Positions 1-11,954 of a stretch of DNA of 64,000 bases are shown here, in pieces (the stretch's first letter is position 1; every line of letters starts with the position of its first letter). The notes beneath the pieces were generated by a model. The model saw only the letters and a list, made by a program, of their open reading frames with translations, ran no database searches and was not told the DNA's origin. The stretch comes from Muricea muricata. Taxonomy: Eukaryota; Cnidaria; Anthozoa; Malacalcyonacea; Plexauridae. Location: positions 930,001 to 994,000 of the forward strand of contig OY979728.1 in NCBI GenBank assembly GCA_963855995.1, read 5' to 3'. The translations under genes were made by a program, and so were the position numbers.

Positions 1-3000
1 GTGTCTGTTTGCCTGAAAGTAGCTGGTCATAAAAGAATGAAATTGAGCGTGAACTCTGCTTCCAGCTCAAGTTCTAGGAATGTTTATGTCGAAGTTCTTC
101 CCTCGGTTCCACATCATTTGAATGATGTGAAGTTTACCACAACAGGTGCAGTGGACGAGAATTTTTCTGCAGGTTCTACAGTGATGTACAGGAATCAGTG
201 GTCATTCATGGAAGCCGTGTTGGTTGACTGCTACGACAATGTTGTCTGGGAACTACGGAACAACGAATACGACATCAGTTTGAAGCTGTCTAGCGACGGG
301 GGAAAGATGACAAAATTAGCGTACGAAGAAGTAGAATGCGAAAATGGAAAACTTGAAGCAAAAGTGAAGATTAACAAGCCTGGGAAACAGGAATTATCAA
401 TAACTATGACCCCTAAAAGTAGTCCTGATGAAGTGATCGGTTTAGAAGATGTTCCAGTACAAGTTCAAGACGCGCCAATCTTCCTATCCGGATCAAAATT
501 CAATAATCGCAACACAGGCGTAGCTGGCAAAGAAGTTCGGGTAGAAATCCACCTGGTTAATGTATTTGGCTGCCCTTTACCCGCTGACACGACAACAAAT
601 TATACACTTGGTTGTGCTATTTTAAAAGAGAATAACAAGGAAACTATTGAGCTCAAAACAATAGAGAAAGAAGCGGAAATTGTGTTATGCATTTTAGTTG
701 TTCTAACGAAGGCTGGCAGTAGACAAGTGGTCATTTTCAACAAGGATGATACATCAAACGCGAAACGCATACATGTTAATGTTGTTTCTTCGTCGCCAAA
801 ACATTTAAGAAATGTGAAAGTTTGTTACGACGAGAATCCCAGGAAAGAAGAACAAGGCCGACTAGAAATGGGCACATTGTATTATGGCGTTAGCTCGTTA
901 CTGGAGTTTCACGTTGTTGACGAGTATGGAAACAGAATCCAACATCTCGAGGACGAAAGTTGTTATGATGTCATGATAGAGTACGCTGATGCCGACCATT
1001 CGTATTCTTGTGAATGGGAGATGAGAAGTGGCTCAATTTTTGCAACGTTTGTCCCAAAGTTGATCGGAGAAAGGCAAGTGATTGTACGCCTCGTCGATAA
1101 CAGATTCAAGATAAGAGATCTGAGCTGTACCCACCAAATACCCCTCAATATCATTCATCCTCCTTGTTCACCCTCCATCACTTTACAATTTCTTGATGTT
1201 AATCTTGGAAACTGCATCGCTGGGGAAGAAATATATTTCCAACTAAAACCGTACGACATATTTAGAAACCATGTACCCAACGACTCCAATGAACTGTGTG
1301 ATGTAACCATCGAAGTACGTTCTCCAAAAACAACGACAAGAGAAGAAGGAATGACTGTCCAAAAGACTATTACGCATGAAGATTTTACCGTCCCTGTTTG
1401 TCTGAAAGTAGCTGGTCGTAGAACAATTAAAGTGAGCGTGAACTCTGCTTCAAGCTTAAGTTCTAGGAATGTTGATGTCGAAGTTCTTCCCTCAGTTCCA
1501 CATCATTTGAACGATGTCAAATTTACCACAACTGGTGCAGTGGACAAGAATTTTTGTGCAAGTTCTACAGTGATGTACAGGAATCAGTGGTCATTCCTAG
1601 AAGCAGTGTTGGTAGATTGCTACGACAATGTTGTCCAGGAACTGTCTAACGAATGCAGCATCAGTTTAACGTTGTCTGATGATGGGAGAAACACAGCGGA
1701 ATTGGAGTCCAAAAAAGTGAAATTTCGAAATGGAAGACTTAAAGTAAAAATGAAGATTGACAAGCCTGGGAAACATAAATTGTTTATAACTCTGCCGCGT
1801 GGAAGTAATCAAGAGCAAGTTTACCCTTTAAACGATGTTCAAGTAGAAGTTGAAGACCCGCCATTGTTCCTGGACAAAACAGAATTCGCTTACGACAAAG
1901 CCGTGGCTGGCAAAGAGATGCAAATGGAAATCCATCCATTTAATGTCTTTGGCTGCCCTTTACCTGCTGACACGACGACAGATTGTAAACTATTGTTCTC
2001 TTGTGATATCTTAGCAATGGACAAGAACAAGGGAGCTATGAAGTTTGAAAGAATCGAGAAAGATCAGAACACTGTAATTCGCGTTTCAATCGTTCTAAAA
2101 GAAGCTGGAAGTAGAAAGGCGGTTTTTGGCCAAGGTGATCAAACAAAATCAATAAGTATTGATGTTAGTCCCGATCTCAGTGATCTGCATTGGGAACTCG
2201 TTTCTAAAAAAGAAACTGCCCATCGAAGAGAGAATTTGGACTTGTCTGCACGCTTGCTAGATCGCTTTAATAACGAAGTTCGGACTGATACACGCACTGA
2301 CATTCCGAAGCTTACGATGGTAAATGGGCCTGATGGAATGCATCAGACAGGAATGTCCATAGAAGACTACAAAGTTACATTCCATTGTAAATTTAACGAA
2401 GCTGGAAATTACGATTTTTGCTTAGAAGATCGCGAAGGTAATGGTCTGGAGGGGACATCATTTTCGATTACTGTTCAGAATGCTCCTTTGGATTATCAAC
2501 GTTCATCCATATGTTGGATACCAGAATATGATTCCATTCCCGATCAACCCGTGTTCCCAAAAGACAAATCATTCCGTTCTCGTTTGAGACTATTGGACGT
2601 TGTTGGGCATAAATATGTGGAAAATATACCAAAGGATCGCATTCAGGTGAAGTACGATAACACAGAAGTAAGGAAAATAAAAGTCTCTTGCAGTTCAAAA
2701 GAAATTGGATGCTACCATATTGTTGTTCCATTGACCAATCTTGTACGAGGTGATCCATCTCCGGAATTCTGGTGCTTTGTAAATGGCAGGAAAATTGAGA
2801 AACCTTTAAGTTTCCCTAGATTTGAAGCGTTTGAGACATATGACGATGAGGAAAATTGTACTATTCATGATACTACAAGTTACGGCTCTTTAAAGATTTC
2901 TTGCTATGGCGTTACGGAAGAAGACATTATTGGAAGCGATTTCTGCAATCTCAATAACATTAAAAGAATTTGTGAACTGCATGACGATCCTGAATTCGAA

Positions 3001-5999
3001 GAAGATGACTATTTTAGTAATGATCAATCATTCAGACCAAACAGAGATGATGATGATGATGACGATAATGATTACGATGGTGATAATGCTTACGACGATG
3101 ATAATGATGATGATAATGGTAATGATGATTATGATTATTATGATGATGATTATGATGGTTATTATGATAATGATGATCATGATGATGAGAATGATGACAT
3201 TTGTACGATTATTAAACTTCCGCTTGAAGGAATTGTATACGAAACAGGCAGAGAGTGGACAGTTATAAACACCAAAGATGAAATTGAAAATAAAATACAA
3301 AAATTTCGTGATATTTTGCTGCGCCTACTCAGGGCCATCTGGTATCGGCAAGTAGCATTTGACTTGGACAAGGATCGAGAAGAATGGAAAGACATGGCAA
3401 GTAAATATTACCGAAAAGGAAAACAAATCGACAAAGAAATTGCTCATTTTTGTAGCGAAATCAAAGAGAAGTACGCGGCGCTGATGAGGAGTTATCACGA
3501 TGCCGCATGTAATGAGTTCTTTGAGTTTTTTAATGAGAAACGTGATCAGAGTGAAATTGATCTTCATGGTTTGTTAGTCGCCGATGACGAGAAGCTCGAA
3601 GATTATGAACGACAGCTTCGACGCAGAGATCGCTTGAGTTCGGCTAAAGTGGATGAGAAAATCAGAGAAGAACGAAATCATGGCGACGAGGCTATCAGGT
3701 ACTGTATATATCTATACTTGCGTAAGAATTTGTTAAATTGCTTCATTATAGCTTGTTAATATTATTCCTGATTATTCTTGGTAATCGTCAGATATACAAG
3801 GTGTCCCCAAAAAGCCGAAAACATTTAGAAAATAATTAGGTATATTTTTCACATATTCTTAATTATTATTTCGAATGGAAATCCAATCCTCTCTGGTGTT
3901 TTGGGACACCCTGGGGCAGGTTCTACGAAAGGTGAATAACGCTATCCACCGGATAGTGATTTTTCAAATGCCACAGAAAGGCATCGACATCAGGGCGTTG
4001 TGAAAACCCGGAACGCCGGAATATCACGGAATTTCGCGGAATATGCCGGAATATCACGGAATTTCGCGGAATATCACGGAATTTCGTGGTTCATGTCGAT
4101 TGTGCCCCTGTGTTTTGTGTATTTATCACTCACTGGGACTGTATCTACTTCACCAAATTTAGCTAAACCGCGAGCCCGAAGGGCGAGTAATGATTGTCGC
4201 GCTACGCGCTCCCTCTTTAGCTAAATTTGGTGAAGTAGATACAGTCCCAGTGAGTGAGAAATGTGACAACCCAAGAATGACTCGATATTGATAGTTATTA
4301 TATGTACGGGGATACACAAAACACAGGGGCACATGCGACATGAACCACAAAATTCCGTGATATTCCGTGATATTCCGCGAAATTCCGTAATATTCCGGCA
4401 TATTCCGCGAAATCCGTGATATTCCGGCGTTCCGGGTTTTCACAACGCCCATCGACATCAGGCATCTTGAACTCACAAGAGATAAAAAGTGACTTTGACT
4501 CGAAAATGCGATCTTTGATATGGGTTTTACCAGTTATCGAACATGTTCGGAAAGTTTGAAAAAATCACTATTCAGTGGTTAGCGCTATTTACCTTTCGCA
4601 GAACTGACCCCTGTATACTACACGAATAAAATTCCCGTGCAAAGACCAACAAATTACGTTTATCAGATATCATTTCCTTGTTATCACAAAGAATACTAAT
4701 AGAGTAATAGTTCATGTGCTACATGGTACACAGGGTGTATCAAAAAAAGGGTAATCAAACTTTGCACAGAAATCATTCTTTCGCAGGCGGAAAGACCAGG
4801 CTTGTAGCTTTCGATTGTCATCATTGTGAAATTTGAAGAATGATTGGGCAAATAGGAATCAAATGAAAATAGCCGGTCGAAATCGCATATTTTCACCTCT
4901 GAGCATTACTAGGGCAGCGAATAAGAAAAGAAAATTTCATTAATCATTTATCTGTCACGAGAAACAATTAACATCACTAATAAAATGCCAGAAGTTTACT
5001 ATCTAAGCTAAAATTGGTCAATCAATTTTGTAATTTAATTCCCTAATGGGTTTAAATTTCAACAGATTTTCAATAAACTCCCAACGGTGAAAATATGCTA
5101 TTTCGACCGCCTATTTTCATTTGATTCGTATTTGCCCAATCTTTCTTCAAATCTCACAAAAACGATGACAATCGAAAGCTAAAAGCCTGGTCTTTCCGCC
5201 TGCGAAAGAATGATTTCTGTATAGATTGTATAATGAACGCGCTAGAGCACTGCAAAGTTCGATTACCTTTTTTTTGATGCACCCTGTACATAAAGATTTT
5301 TCCTAGAATTTTTTTCCATTTTGCATAGTTGGTATAAAATCTAAGATGCTAACACTTTCGACCGTTAAACATTCCAGCACACGACATTTGTAGTATTCTT
5401 GCCCCCGCTGTGTCTGATTCACATCCGCTCGTCGCCATAACAGTCTATAAAGAGTTTATTTATCAAACTCTCCGCTTATTTATTGTTGCAACCCTAGGAA
5501 ATTAACAGAAAGGTTTGATAGTTATGACCATAAAAAGGCCAAGAAAGAGGGAGAACCCTGGCTGGAGATTATCGTTGGTGCGGGACATCACTCCAAAGTC
5601 AAGGAACGACAGAAAATCAGACCGAAAGTGGAAAAATATTTGAAGGAGAAAAAAATAGAGTTTTCCCCTGTTAACAAAGGAGCTCTGGTGGTAACATTCA
5701 AGGAGTACACTGAAGTACAACCGTGCTATGGCGAGTACTATTGCACCAAATGCGACAACAAATGGCGAAATGGTCGAAGTTGGGTTGGCAAATGGCAAGC
5801 TTGCTATCTCTGCTACGAAGACAGGAATTGTAAAAGGAAATGTTACCCACTGAAGCAGCGCCGTACAAGAAAGAGGAAGAGAGGTAATCCGAATGTACCT
5901 GTGAGAATACAAAAACCATATTGTCCTGATCACGTTCCAGACCTTTGCGAAAAGTGCATTGAACTTGGAGAGCCATGTCCATCAGTTTGGGAACATTGA
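1..5999 (+). CDS. Filamin-repeat / Smr / ZAR1-like zinc-finger protein, 3' part (5' end outside window)
   Basis: Partial gene; the frame is already open at base 1. Exons seen: 1..3698 (donor AG|GTACTG) and 5513..5999 (acceptor aaag|G, codon AG|G). Residues 1-1000 are repeated beta-sandwich units of filamin/Ig type (signatures VVDEYGNRI, AGKEVRVEIHLVNVFG, AGEEIYFQLKPYDIFRN). About 1016-1067 is an Asp-rich low-complexity tract. Then a helical DUF1771-like segment (HDAACNEFFEFFNEKRD) leads into Smr motif IDLHGL (1186-1191). The second exon supplies the rest of Smr (LEIIVGAGHHS, IRPKVEKYL) and a Cys-rich C-terminus with YYCTKC, WVGKWQACYLC and HVPDLCEKC, matching the 3CxxC fold of ZAR1. Smr domains are known as nucleases or nucleic-acid binders, and ZAR1-type fingers bind RNA. 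A nucleic-acid role is inferred; the filamin-like part could be scaffold or SMCHD1-like. I do not recognise a named orthologue. Confidence 0.75.
3047..3200 (+). repeat. GAT-rich coding microsatellite (Asp-rich linker)
   Basis: Imperfect GAT/AAT/TAT triplets in frame with the gene, encoding mostly D with N, Y and G. It separates the filamin-like repeats from the DUF1771-Smr module. The triplet period keeps frame, so length is likely polymorphic. Confidence 0.8.
3798..3913. mobile_element. Short TIR element in the Smr-gene intron
   Basis: About 115 bp bounded by inverted ends aggtgtccccaaaa and gttttgggacaccct. It looks like a non-autonomous Tc1/mariner-type MITE; no coding content. Confidence 0.5.
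3993..4450. mobile_element. Foldback element inserted in the 3913-4612 element, with 10-bp TSD
   Basis: Ends gggcgttgtgaaaacccgg and ccgggttttcacaacgccc are inverted copies. Both arms carry short repeats of ggaatatcacggaattt type. The 10-mer atcgacatca lies directly outside both ends (3983-3992 and 4451-4460), a clear target-site duplication. A MULE/foldback-like origin is inferred from TSD length. Confidence 0.75.
4127..4257. mobile_element. Inner hairpin element nested in 3993-4450
   Basis: Inverted arms cactcactgggactgtatc / gatacagtcccagtgagtg with a short loop containing GC-rich gcgagcccgaagggcga. This is the third level of nesting at this site. Confidence 0.6.
4729..5288. mobile_element. 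MITE, CAGGGTG-TIR family, copy 1
   Basis: Inverted ends cagggtgtatcaaaaaaa and ttttttttgatgcaccctg, with extended internal symmetry (cttgtagctttcgattgtca versus gacaatcgaaagctaaaagc). It has the look of a non-autonomous Tc1/mariner relative. A second copy lies at 44535-45224. Confidence 0.7.
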
Positions 6000-6753
6000 G
6001 TGCCAAGTAGGTAGAGCTAAATCCGGTCAGTGGAATAACTGGTGAACATTGATGAGTAAAGAAAGAATAATATTATAAATAATTATCTATTATTTTGTGA
6101 AACTAAACAACCTACTTTGTAATGCCTAAAACTTGAGATCCATGTTCTTAATCGTCGCTTCATTATTGTATTCTTGCCCAACCAAATCCTGATGGGTACG
6201 TTTTAGAAAAGCTAGCAACTATGTGACCTAAACAATTGGGCACAATATACGTGTGATGATGAACTTGAAGCCATGAAAGACGATGTTTACGTATAGACTA
6301 ACATAGATAATGAGGATCTCATGAGTTAAATGTCTTCATTAACTTTGGACCAGAGAAAAACTTGAAATAGAATATAGAAGACATTAACGACAAAGGAAAC
6401 ATATGATGCAATTGGATAATAGGTAGCTAGGTGACGTAGGTGGCTTCCGTGACCCTACGTAGGATTGGAACATTTTTAAAAAGAAAATTATCCACCCACT
6501 CAAAACATTAAAAAAAACATCTCTTTGTCAACGTCTGTCTCGCTCAAAGGTAGGCAAGAAGTTATAGATAGCATTATTTTTGCGCAGCCATTTGAAGTAC
6601 TTATTACGTGATGTTTTCTTCCCTCGTTAGCCTACACCCCCTCCTTCGACACATGCCCCGCCCGGTGTATTTAAATCAGCGCTCACAACAATACGCGCAT
6701 TAATAAATTAAACGTCGAGTCAGCTGGATCAAGTCAGCTGGATCAGGTCAACA
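6000..6753. other. Spacer between the Smr gene and HVCN1
   Basis: AT-rich, no gene seen. The last 90 bp hold the putative HVCN1 promoter and 5' UTR, including a tandem gtcagctggatca just upstream of the ATG. Confidence 0.6.
6668..6676 (+). promoter_or_regulatory. TATA-like box of HVCN1
   Basis: tatttaaat lies 78 bp upstream of the HVCN1 ATG, in a spacing compatible with a core promoter and short 5' UTR. Motif-based inference only. Confidence 0.35.
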
Positions 6754-9700
6754 ATGATGGATCAGGCGACGGCCAATTGTGACTCCGATCAGTCCCTTGA
6801 TAATCCCGGGTATATCGGCGAAAGCAATGGTGGCGCTGTGCGCGAGAAAGAAGAAACGCAAAGCGGAGGCGAAATCGAAATGAAAGTAGACGAAATCACT
6901 TTGACAGTAGATCAAGAAGACGGCCAAGAACCCGCTGGAAGGTAAAGTTTATCGTGTGTTTATATATATATAAATATATATATAAATATATATATATCGA
7001 AGTATCTAATATTACCTATATGAGGTTTATATAATTGCAACATTTGAAGTGCGATATCTGATTGGCATAAAGGTCTCTTTTAAGAGTTCATCTGTATCGA
7101 TATACCCCATTACCCCTTCAATTGTAGCAAAATATTATTGCGCACTTCCGTGATAAACTCAAATGCGGCTCTAGATTACCTTCCATCTATATTGTGTTGT
7201 AAAAATATGGACAGCCGTGGTATTATTAATGAGTTTTTTATAATACCTGTAAAGCTTTAATTAAACAAAAGTGTCAACAATTTGGCAAACAGGTTCCCGC
7301 TTGAATTTAACCCTTCAGAATTGCTAGTTACATAACTGCAGATAATTGAAGGGTATAGTTTGAAAACGCATTGGAATAACAATATAAGTTATATAACCGT
7401 ACTTATAACACTTCGCCAGGTCATTAAATTTGTGAACACTTGCAATGTGATTTAGAGTCTCTATTAAACTTGGTTAATCAATTTCTTTTTGTTTTGATTT
7501 CGAAATAAAAAATTCTCTCCAAAGAAAAACAAAAGGTATATTCCGTGAATGTTTGTGTATATATATGTATTTCTTCCCGCTAATAAACGATAATGTTCTG
7601 AGAAACTAATAACACATTCATAACATTAACATGTTAAAATCTGCGAGGGAAATTTTTTCTTGCAATTGCAATGCAGTTGAGACATTGGTCAATGTTACTT
7701 AAACGCAGAGGTTTGAGTATTCATAATTATTCTACTTTATTACTCCCATAACTGACAACATTAGCCTATAAAGTCAGTATTTTATTAAATATTGCTTAAA
7801 CTTGTTTCGACTTGTCTACTACCAGGCAATTTTACTTGACATTTTAAAAGCTGCACATGAGACAAAATACGCACAAATTGTTGTTCTAATTCACTCCTCT
7901 TTGTTACAAATATTTATCTCTGAATAAATATTGCTTTGTAATTGAATTATGAACACAACTAGATGTGGATTACTGAAAGACCGTCAAAGATTGCGGGAGA
8001 CGCTTCACAGTCACAGGTTTCAAATGGTAATTATTGGTTTGGTTGGATTGGATTTTCTCATCGTGCTGGTTATGTTATTAATTGACATTGAAGTTATCCG
8101 AGGAGGTATCAATATAAAATCATAACAGTTAGACTACTCCATCAGCAGTATTACTCTGTTACATGCCATGAACTTGATTTATTTTGCTTGAAAAACTTTT
8201 TGAGCATTTTTGGGAATTTATTTTTTAATCCTTTCCCCTTTTGCAGTTCATCACGATCATTTGTCGATAGAAATTCTTCATTACACAAGCATTGCAATCT
8301 TGGGCTTGTTTGTGATTGAGGTGGGTAATCGCTTACAAGTACTTCCATAAAGTGTCATTTTCTCTTGCATTCTAAACATGTAATCTTTAAAATGAAATTG
8401 AAAAATGTGACCATCTCAAAGTACTGAAAACAAAATTTCCTGGAAATGAAATGAAGAGTTTGTTTAATTCCTTTCTTTAAGATCATAGTGAAGGTGTATG
8501 CATTTGGAATGAACTTTTTCCATCACAAGTTGGAGGTTGGTGGCTAACAAAGAGTTTATACATAACATGACAAACATTTATTTCTAATATTTAAAAAGGC
8601 GGTCAAGTCATTCCTGAGCAGGTGCTCTACGAGGGCCCAAGGAAGTAAACAAACCCGTATTTGGCATTGTTTGGACCTTTTGTTGTTCCGTTTAGATTTA
8701 AACTTGTATCTATACTTATTTAAAAGCAATAGTGAGCTTGAAAAATGCTGGATATTAACTCAATCTTTCATATTTTATGAGTATGTTTCATTCAAAGTGT
8801 AAACAAAGCCCACTGCCAGCCAGGACACTTCACCGTCTCTTTAATAATTACATTAATTAAAAATTGAATTAGTCCCATTCTTTGATAAGTGTTTAATTCC
8901 CTGCATTTCATTGTGTTTGTAATCCAGGTCTTTGATGCTATTGTTGTGTTTGTGTCTCTTGGACTTGACATAGCATATAGGTATGAGTTACATAACTCTC
9001 TAATACAGACACCTTAATACAGACATCTCTCTAGTGCAGACACCTTAATACAAGCACCTCTCTAATGCAGACACCTTAATACAAGCATCTCTCTAATACA
9101 GACATTCTTCTAATACAGAGATCTTTCTGTAATACAGACATCTGTCTAATATAGACATCTCTTTAATATACACATCTCTCTAATACAGACATCTCTCTAA
9201 TACAGACACCTCTCTAATACAGACATCTCTCTAATATAGACATCTCTTTAATACAGACATCTCTCTAATAAAGACGTCTCTCCAATACTGACATCTCTCT
9301 AATGCAAACATCTCTCTAATACAGCATCTCTCTAAACAGACATCTCTCTAATACAGACACCTCTCAAATACAGACACTTCTCTAATACAGACACCTCTCT
9401 AATACAGACACCTCTCTAATACAGACATCTCTCTAATTCAGACATCTCTCTAATACAGACACCTCTCTAATACAGACACCTCTCTAATGCAGACATTTCT
9501 CTAATACAGGCATTTCTCTAATACAGACATTTCTCTAATACAGATATCTCTCAAATAGAGACGTCTATTAGATACAGACATCTCTCTAATACAGGCATTT
9601 TTTCTAATGTAAACACCTCTCTAATTTAGGCACCTCTCTAATACTTGCATCTCTCTCTAACGCTAACATCTCTTTAAAACAGGCGTCTCTCTAATACAGA

Positions 9701-10341
9701 CATCTCTCTGATACAAACAACTCTCTAACACAGACATCTCTCTGATACATGATACAGACATCTCTCTAATATAGGCATATCTCTAATACAGACATTTCTT
9801 TAATAACATTGTATCTCATCTAGTGGCAATGCAGATGCCTGGGATGCTGTTAGTCTCTTAATTCTCCTCCGACTTTGGAGAATTGTCAGGATTGTTAATG
9901 GTATGTTTGTAGCCTCATTAATAAAATATTCTGCCATACCACTTGAAAGCTGTACTATAATTCTGCATATTAATTTCAAAATCTGAATCGTAATATTGTA
10001 AATATTTTTAAAGGAATCGTTTTGTCTGTAAAAATTGAAATGGATGAAAAAGTTCACCGTTTGAAAAAAGAGCTTGCTGACCACAAAACGCAACTGGAGC
10101 ATTATAAAGAAAAATGTAAAGAGCAAGAGGTAATAAGTGTTACTTGAAAAAATCAAGAGATAAAAACTCATGGCTGGATATAGACACTTGCTATATGAAT
10201 TTTTTAAAATGTCTAACGTGTGTAAATTTATCCAATAATTCTTGTGAATGAAAAATGTTTTCGTTTTAACCTTCTGGTGTACTAAACTTTATTTTTCAGA
10301 GCAAAATTACAGAATTGGAAACCGAGATTCAGCAGACGTAA
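6754..10341 (+). CDS. HVCN1: Voltage-gated proton channel Hv1
   Basis: Eight exons: 6754..6941, 7963..8105, 8247..8320, 8482..8535, 8928..8980, 9824..9900, 10014..10129, 10300..10341; 747 nt, 248 residues, all junctions GT-AG and in frame. The N-terminus is acidic and cytosolic. S1 is RFQMVIIGLVGLDFLIVL with the selectivity Asp (D93, human D112 position); S2 follows an extracellular ILHYTS (H122, human H140 position); S3 is VFDAIVVFVSLGLDIAY (D156, human D174 position); S4 is LLILLRLWRIVRIVNG with R187/R190/R193 and the conserved Trp. The C-terminus is a coiled coil (MDEKVHRLKKELADH...), the dimerisation element of the family. Hv1 exports protons across membranes without a separate pore domain. 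In corals a pH role in calcifying or symbiotic cells is plausible but inferred. Length is close to human Hv1 (273). Confidence 0.95.
6958..6999. repeat. AT microsatellite
   Basis: Repeated tatata / taaatatata directly after the donor of HVCN1 exon 1. Confidence 0.8.
8995..9805. repeat. 17-bp minisatellite in HVCN1 intron 5
   Basis: About 45-50 imperfect tandem copies of a unit close to atctctctaatacagac fill most of the intron between the S3 exon (ends 8980) and the S4 exon (starts 9824). The array stops about 20 bp before the acceptor. Strand asymmetry (CT-rich on plus) gives the intron a long pyrimidine-biased tract. Confidence 0.95.
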
Positions 10342-10361
10342 AGTTGAATTAATTAAATTTG

Positions 10362-10367
10362 AATAAA
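10362..10367 (+). other. Poly(A) signal of HVCN1
   Basis: AATAAA 21 bp after the HVCN1 stop codon. Confidence 0.5.
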
Positions 10368-10595
10368 TTGGTCATGAAGATGCACTACGTGTGGTCAGTG
10401 GCAGTAGGCACTTCAAAATTTTTATATGTAAGATAATTTAATCATAATTATATTAGTAATAATCCTAAAATGCTAAAAGTATTGTTCATTTGTCCATTCG
10501 TGTACGTACATTTATAATTATAGCGCACTTATTGTGTATTTTAGTTAAGATTGTCTTTCCAAAAGCGTAAACTGTGAACAATGAGCGGGCAAGAG

Positions 10596-10630
10596 ATAAT
10601 AATAATAATAGTAATAATAAAAATAAAATG
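10596..10630. repeat. AAT microsatellite
   Basis: (aat)n with one interruption, in the spacer downstream of HVCN1. Confidence 0.75.
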
Positions 10631-10743
10631 ATATAAATATATTTAGAGAAGGTTAAAAAATATTTACAAATATATAGGGATGATGGATTGTTGATTATTC
10701 AGGCCCTTATACTCAGGGAATCACCTTTGTAGCAAGTATATTT

Positions 10744-11200
10744 GAGGGTGGTAAAGGGTTTTTATTCGTGAGCCGTGAATTGCCAATATTTGTTGTTGTG
10801 AAATGAGATTTGACGAATTTTTGTGTCGTGAAATGTGATTTACATGCCTAATCCTGAACCGTGATTGACAGCTGGACGAGTAAGGAAAAGTGCTAAAGAA
10901 CAAAGTGCAATGCATTGGTTACAACAATTTTACTAAATGTATTTATTTTGTTCATTTTTTCTACATATATTGGCTGTTTTTACAGAAATTCGTCCGAATT
11001 TGAGCTTTCAATAGTGCTTTTTACTTTCTACAGCGTAAAAATAGGCTGACGGGTTAAGAAAGGGGTTGAACAATTTACGCAGTTAAAAACGAGTTCATTA
11101 AATTTCGTGAAATTACTAATTTTTTACCTGTGAAATGTGAAATGGCTGTTTTTCCTCTCGTGAAACGTGATCCGAACCCCCCCCCCCCTTTACCACCCTC
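10744..11200. mobile_element. MITE with GAGGGTGGTAAAGGG ends
   Basis: Perfect 15-bp inverted ends gagggtggtaaaggg / ccctttaccaccctc. Internally there are repeated 'cgtgaaatgtga' type words and a poly-C run next to the right end. No ORF of note. Confidence 0.65.
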
Positions 11201-11954
11201 ATATTTGCCATCGAAAGTTTCCTACTTGCCCTTGATGTTCTTTCAAAGAAATAAATTCGTGTTTGAAAAAAAGCAATAACTTCGTCATCCTTAGTAGTTT
11301 ACAGTTTACGCTTTTAAAGGATATGACCTAATTATTGAATTAGTTGTACATAGCCACTTATCAACTGCATTGTAACATAAAAAGATTGCAGAAACTTATT
11401 TTGTAGCTCAACTTATACGTAAATACATATTTTATTGCATTCTTTGGCTTGTAAAGTTAATTGCACATTTGTCTAACGAAATTAGTGCGTCTGACTCAAA
11501 ATCTGATGTTTGGTTTCAAAATTTTCACAGTTTTACACCACTATGGCAATATTGAAAGTTCGAAGTTATTTCGTTCAAAATTCGTGATTGTAAACGATAC
11601 TGAAGTAATATAACATATGTCGTCGCAACTATTCGTCGACAAACTATCAAATTTTTTTCTGTTTCAACAGCTAATAATGCAAAGGAATCTTACAATAAGT
11701 TAATTTATTCTTCTAAAGTTTTAAAATTTGGAAGGTTTATCCTGAATATGTTGTAAAAACAACGCGCTCAAAATTACATGTAATAGTTGTCTGACGATAT
11801 GCATTCGTTTTTTAAGCTTTTTTTAATATTACTGAAGTGCAAACGAAATGATATTTGGTTCGACATGTCTGTGATTGTTGATGCACACGTGTAAAAACGT
11901 TTCACGTACAATCATTTTCTCATTCAATGTCTAAACGATTTGCGACAATGAAGC

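Larger units (their letters stand above)
3913..4612. mobile_element. Outer TIR element hosting nested elements
   Basis: Left end (ggggcaggttctacgaaagg ... atagtgattttt) is the imperfect reverse complement of the right end (aaaaatcactatt ... cgcagaactgacccctg). A fragment of the same end sequence appears near 30272-30312. No ORF of transposase type. Confidence 0.6.

Noticed and set aside
2906..3268. Overlapping +/- frames rich in Met/Ile around the GAT repeat
   Set aside because: Shadow frames of the Asp-rich coding microsatellite.
8995..9805. CRISPR-like array
   Set aside because: Uninterrupted 17-bp tandem units without unique spacers, in a eukaryotic intron; this is a minisatellite.
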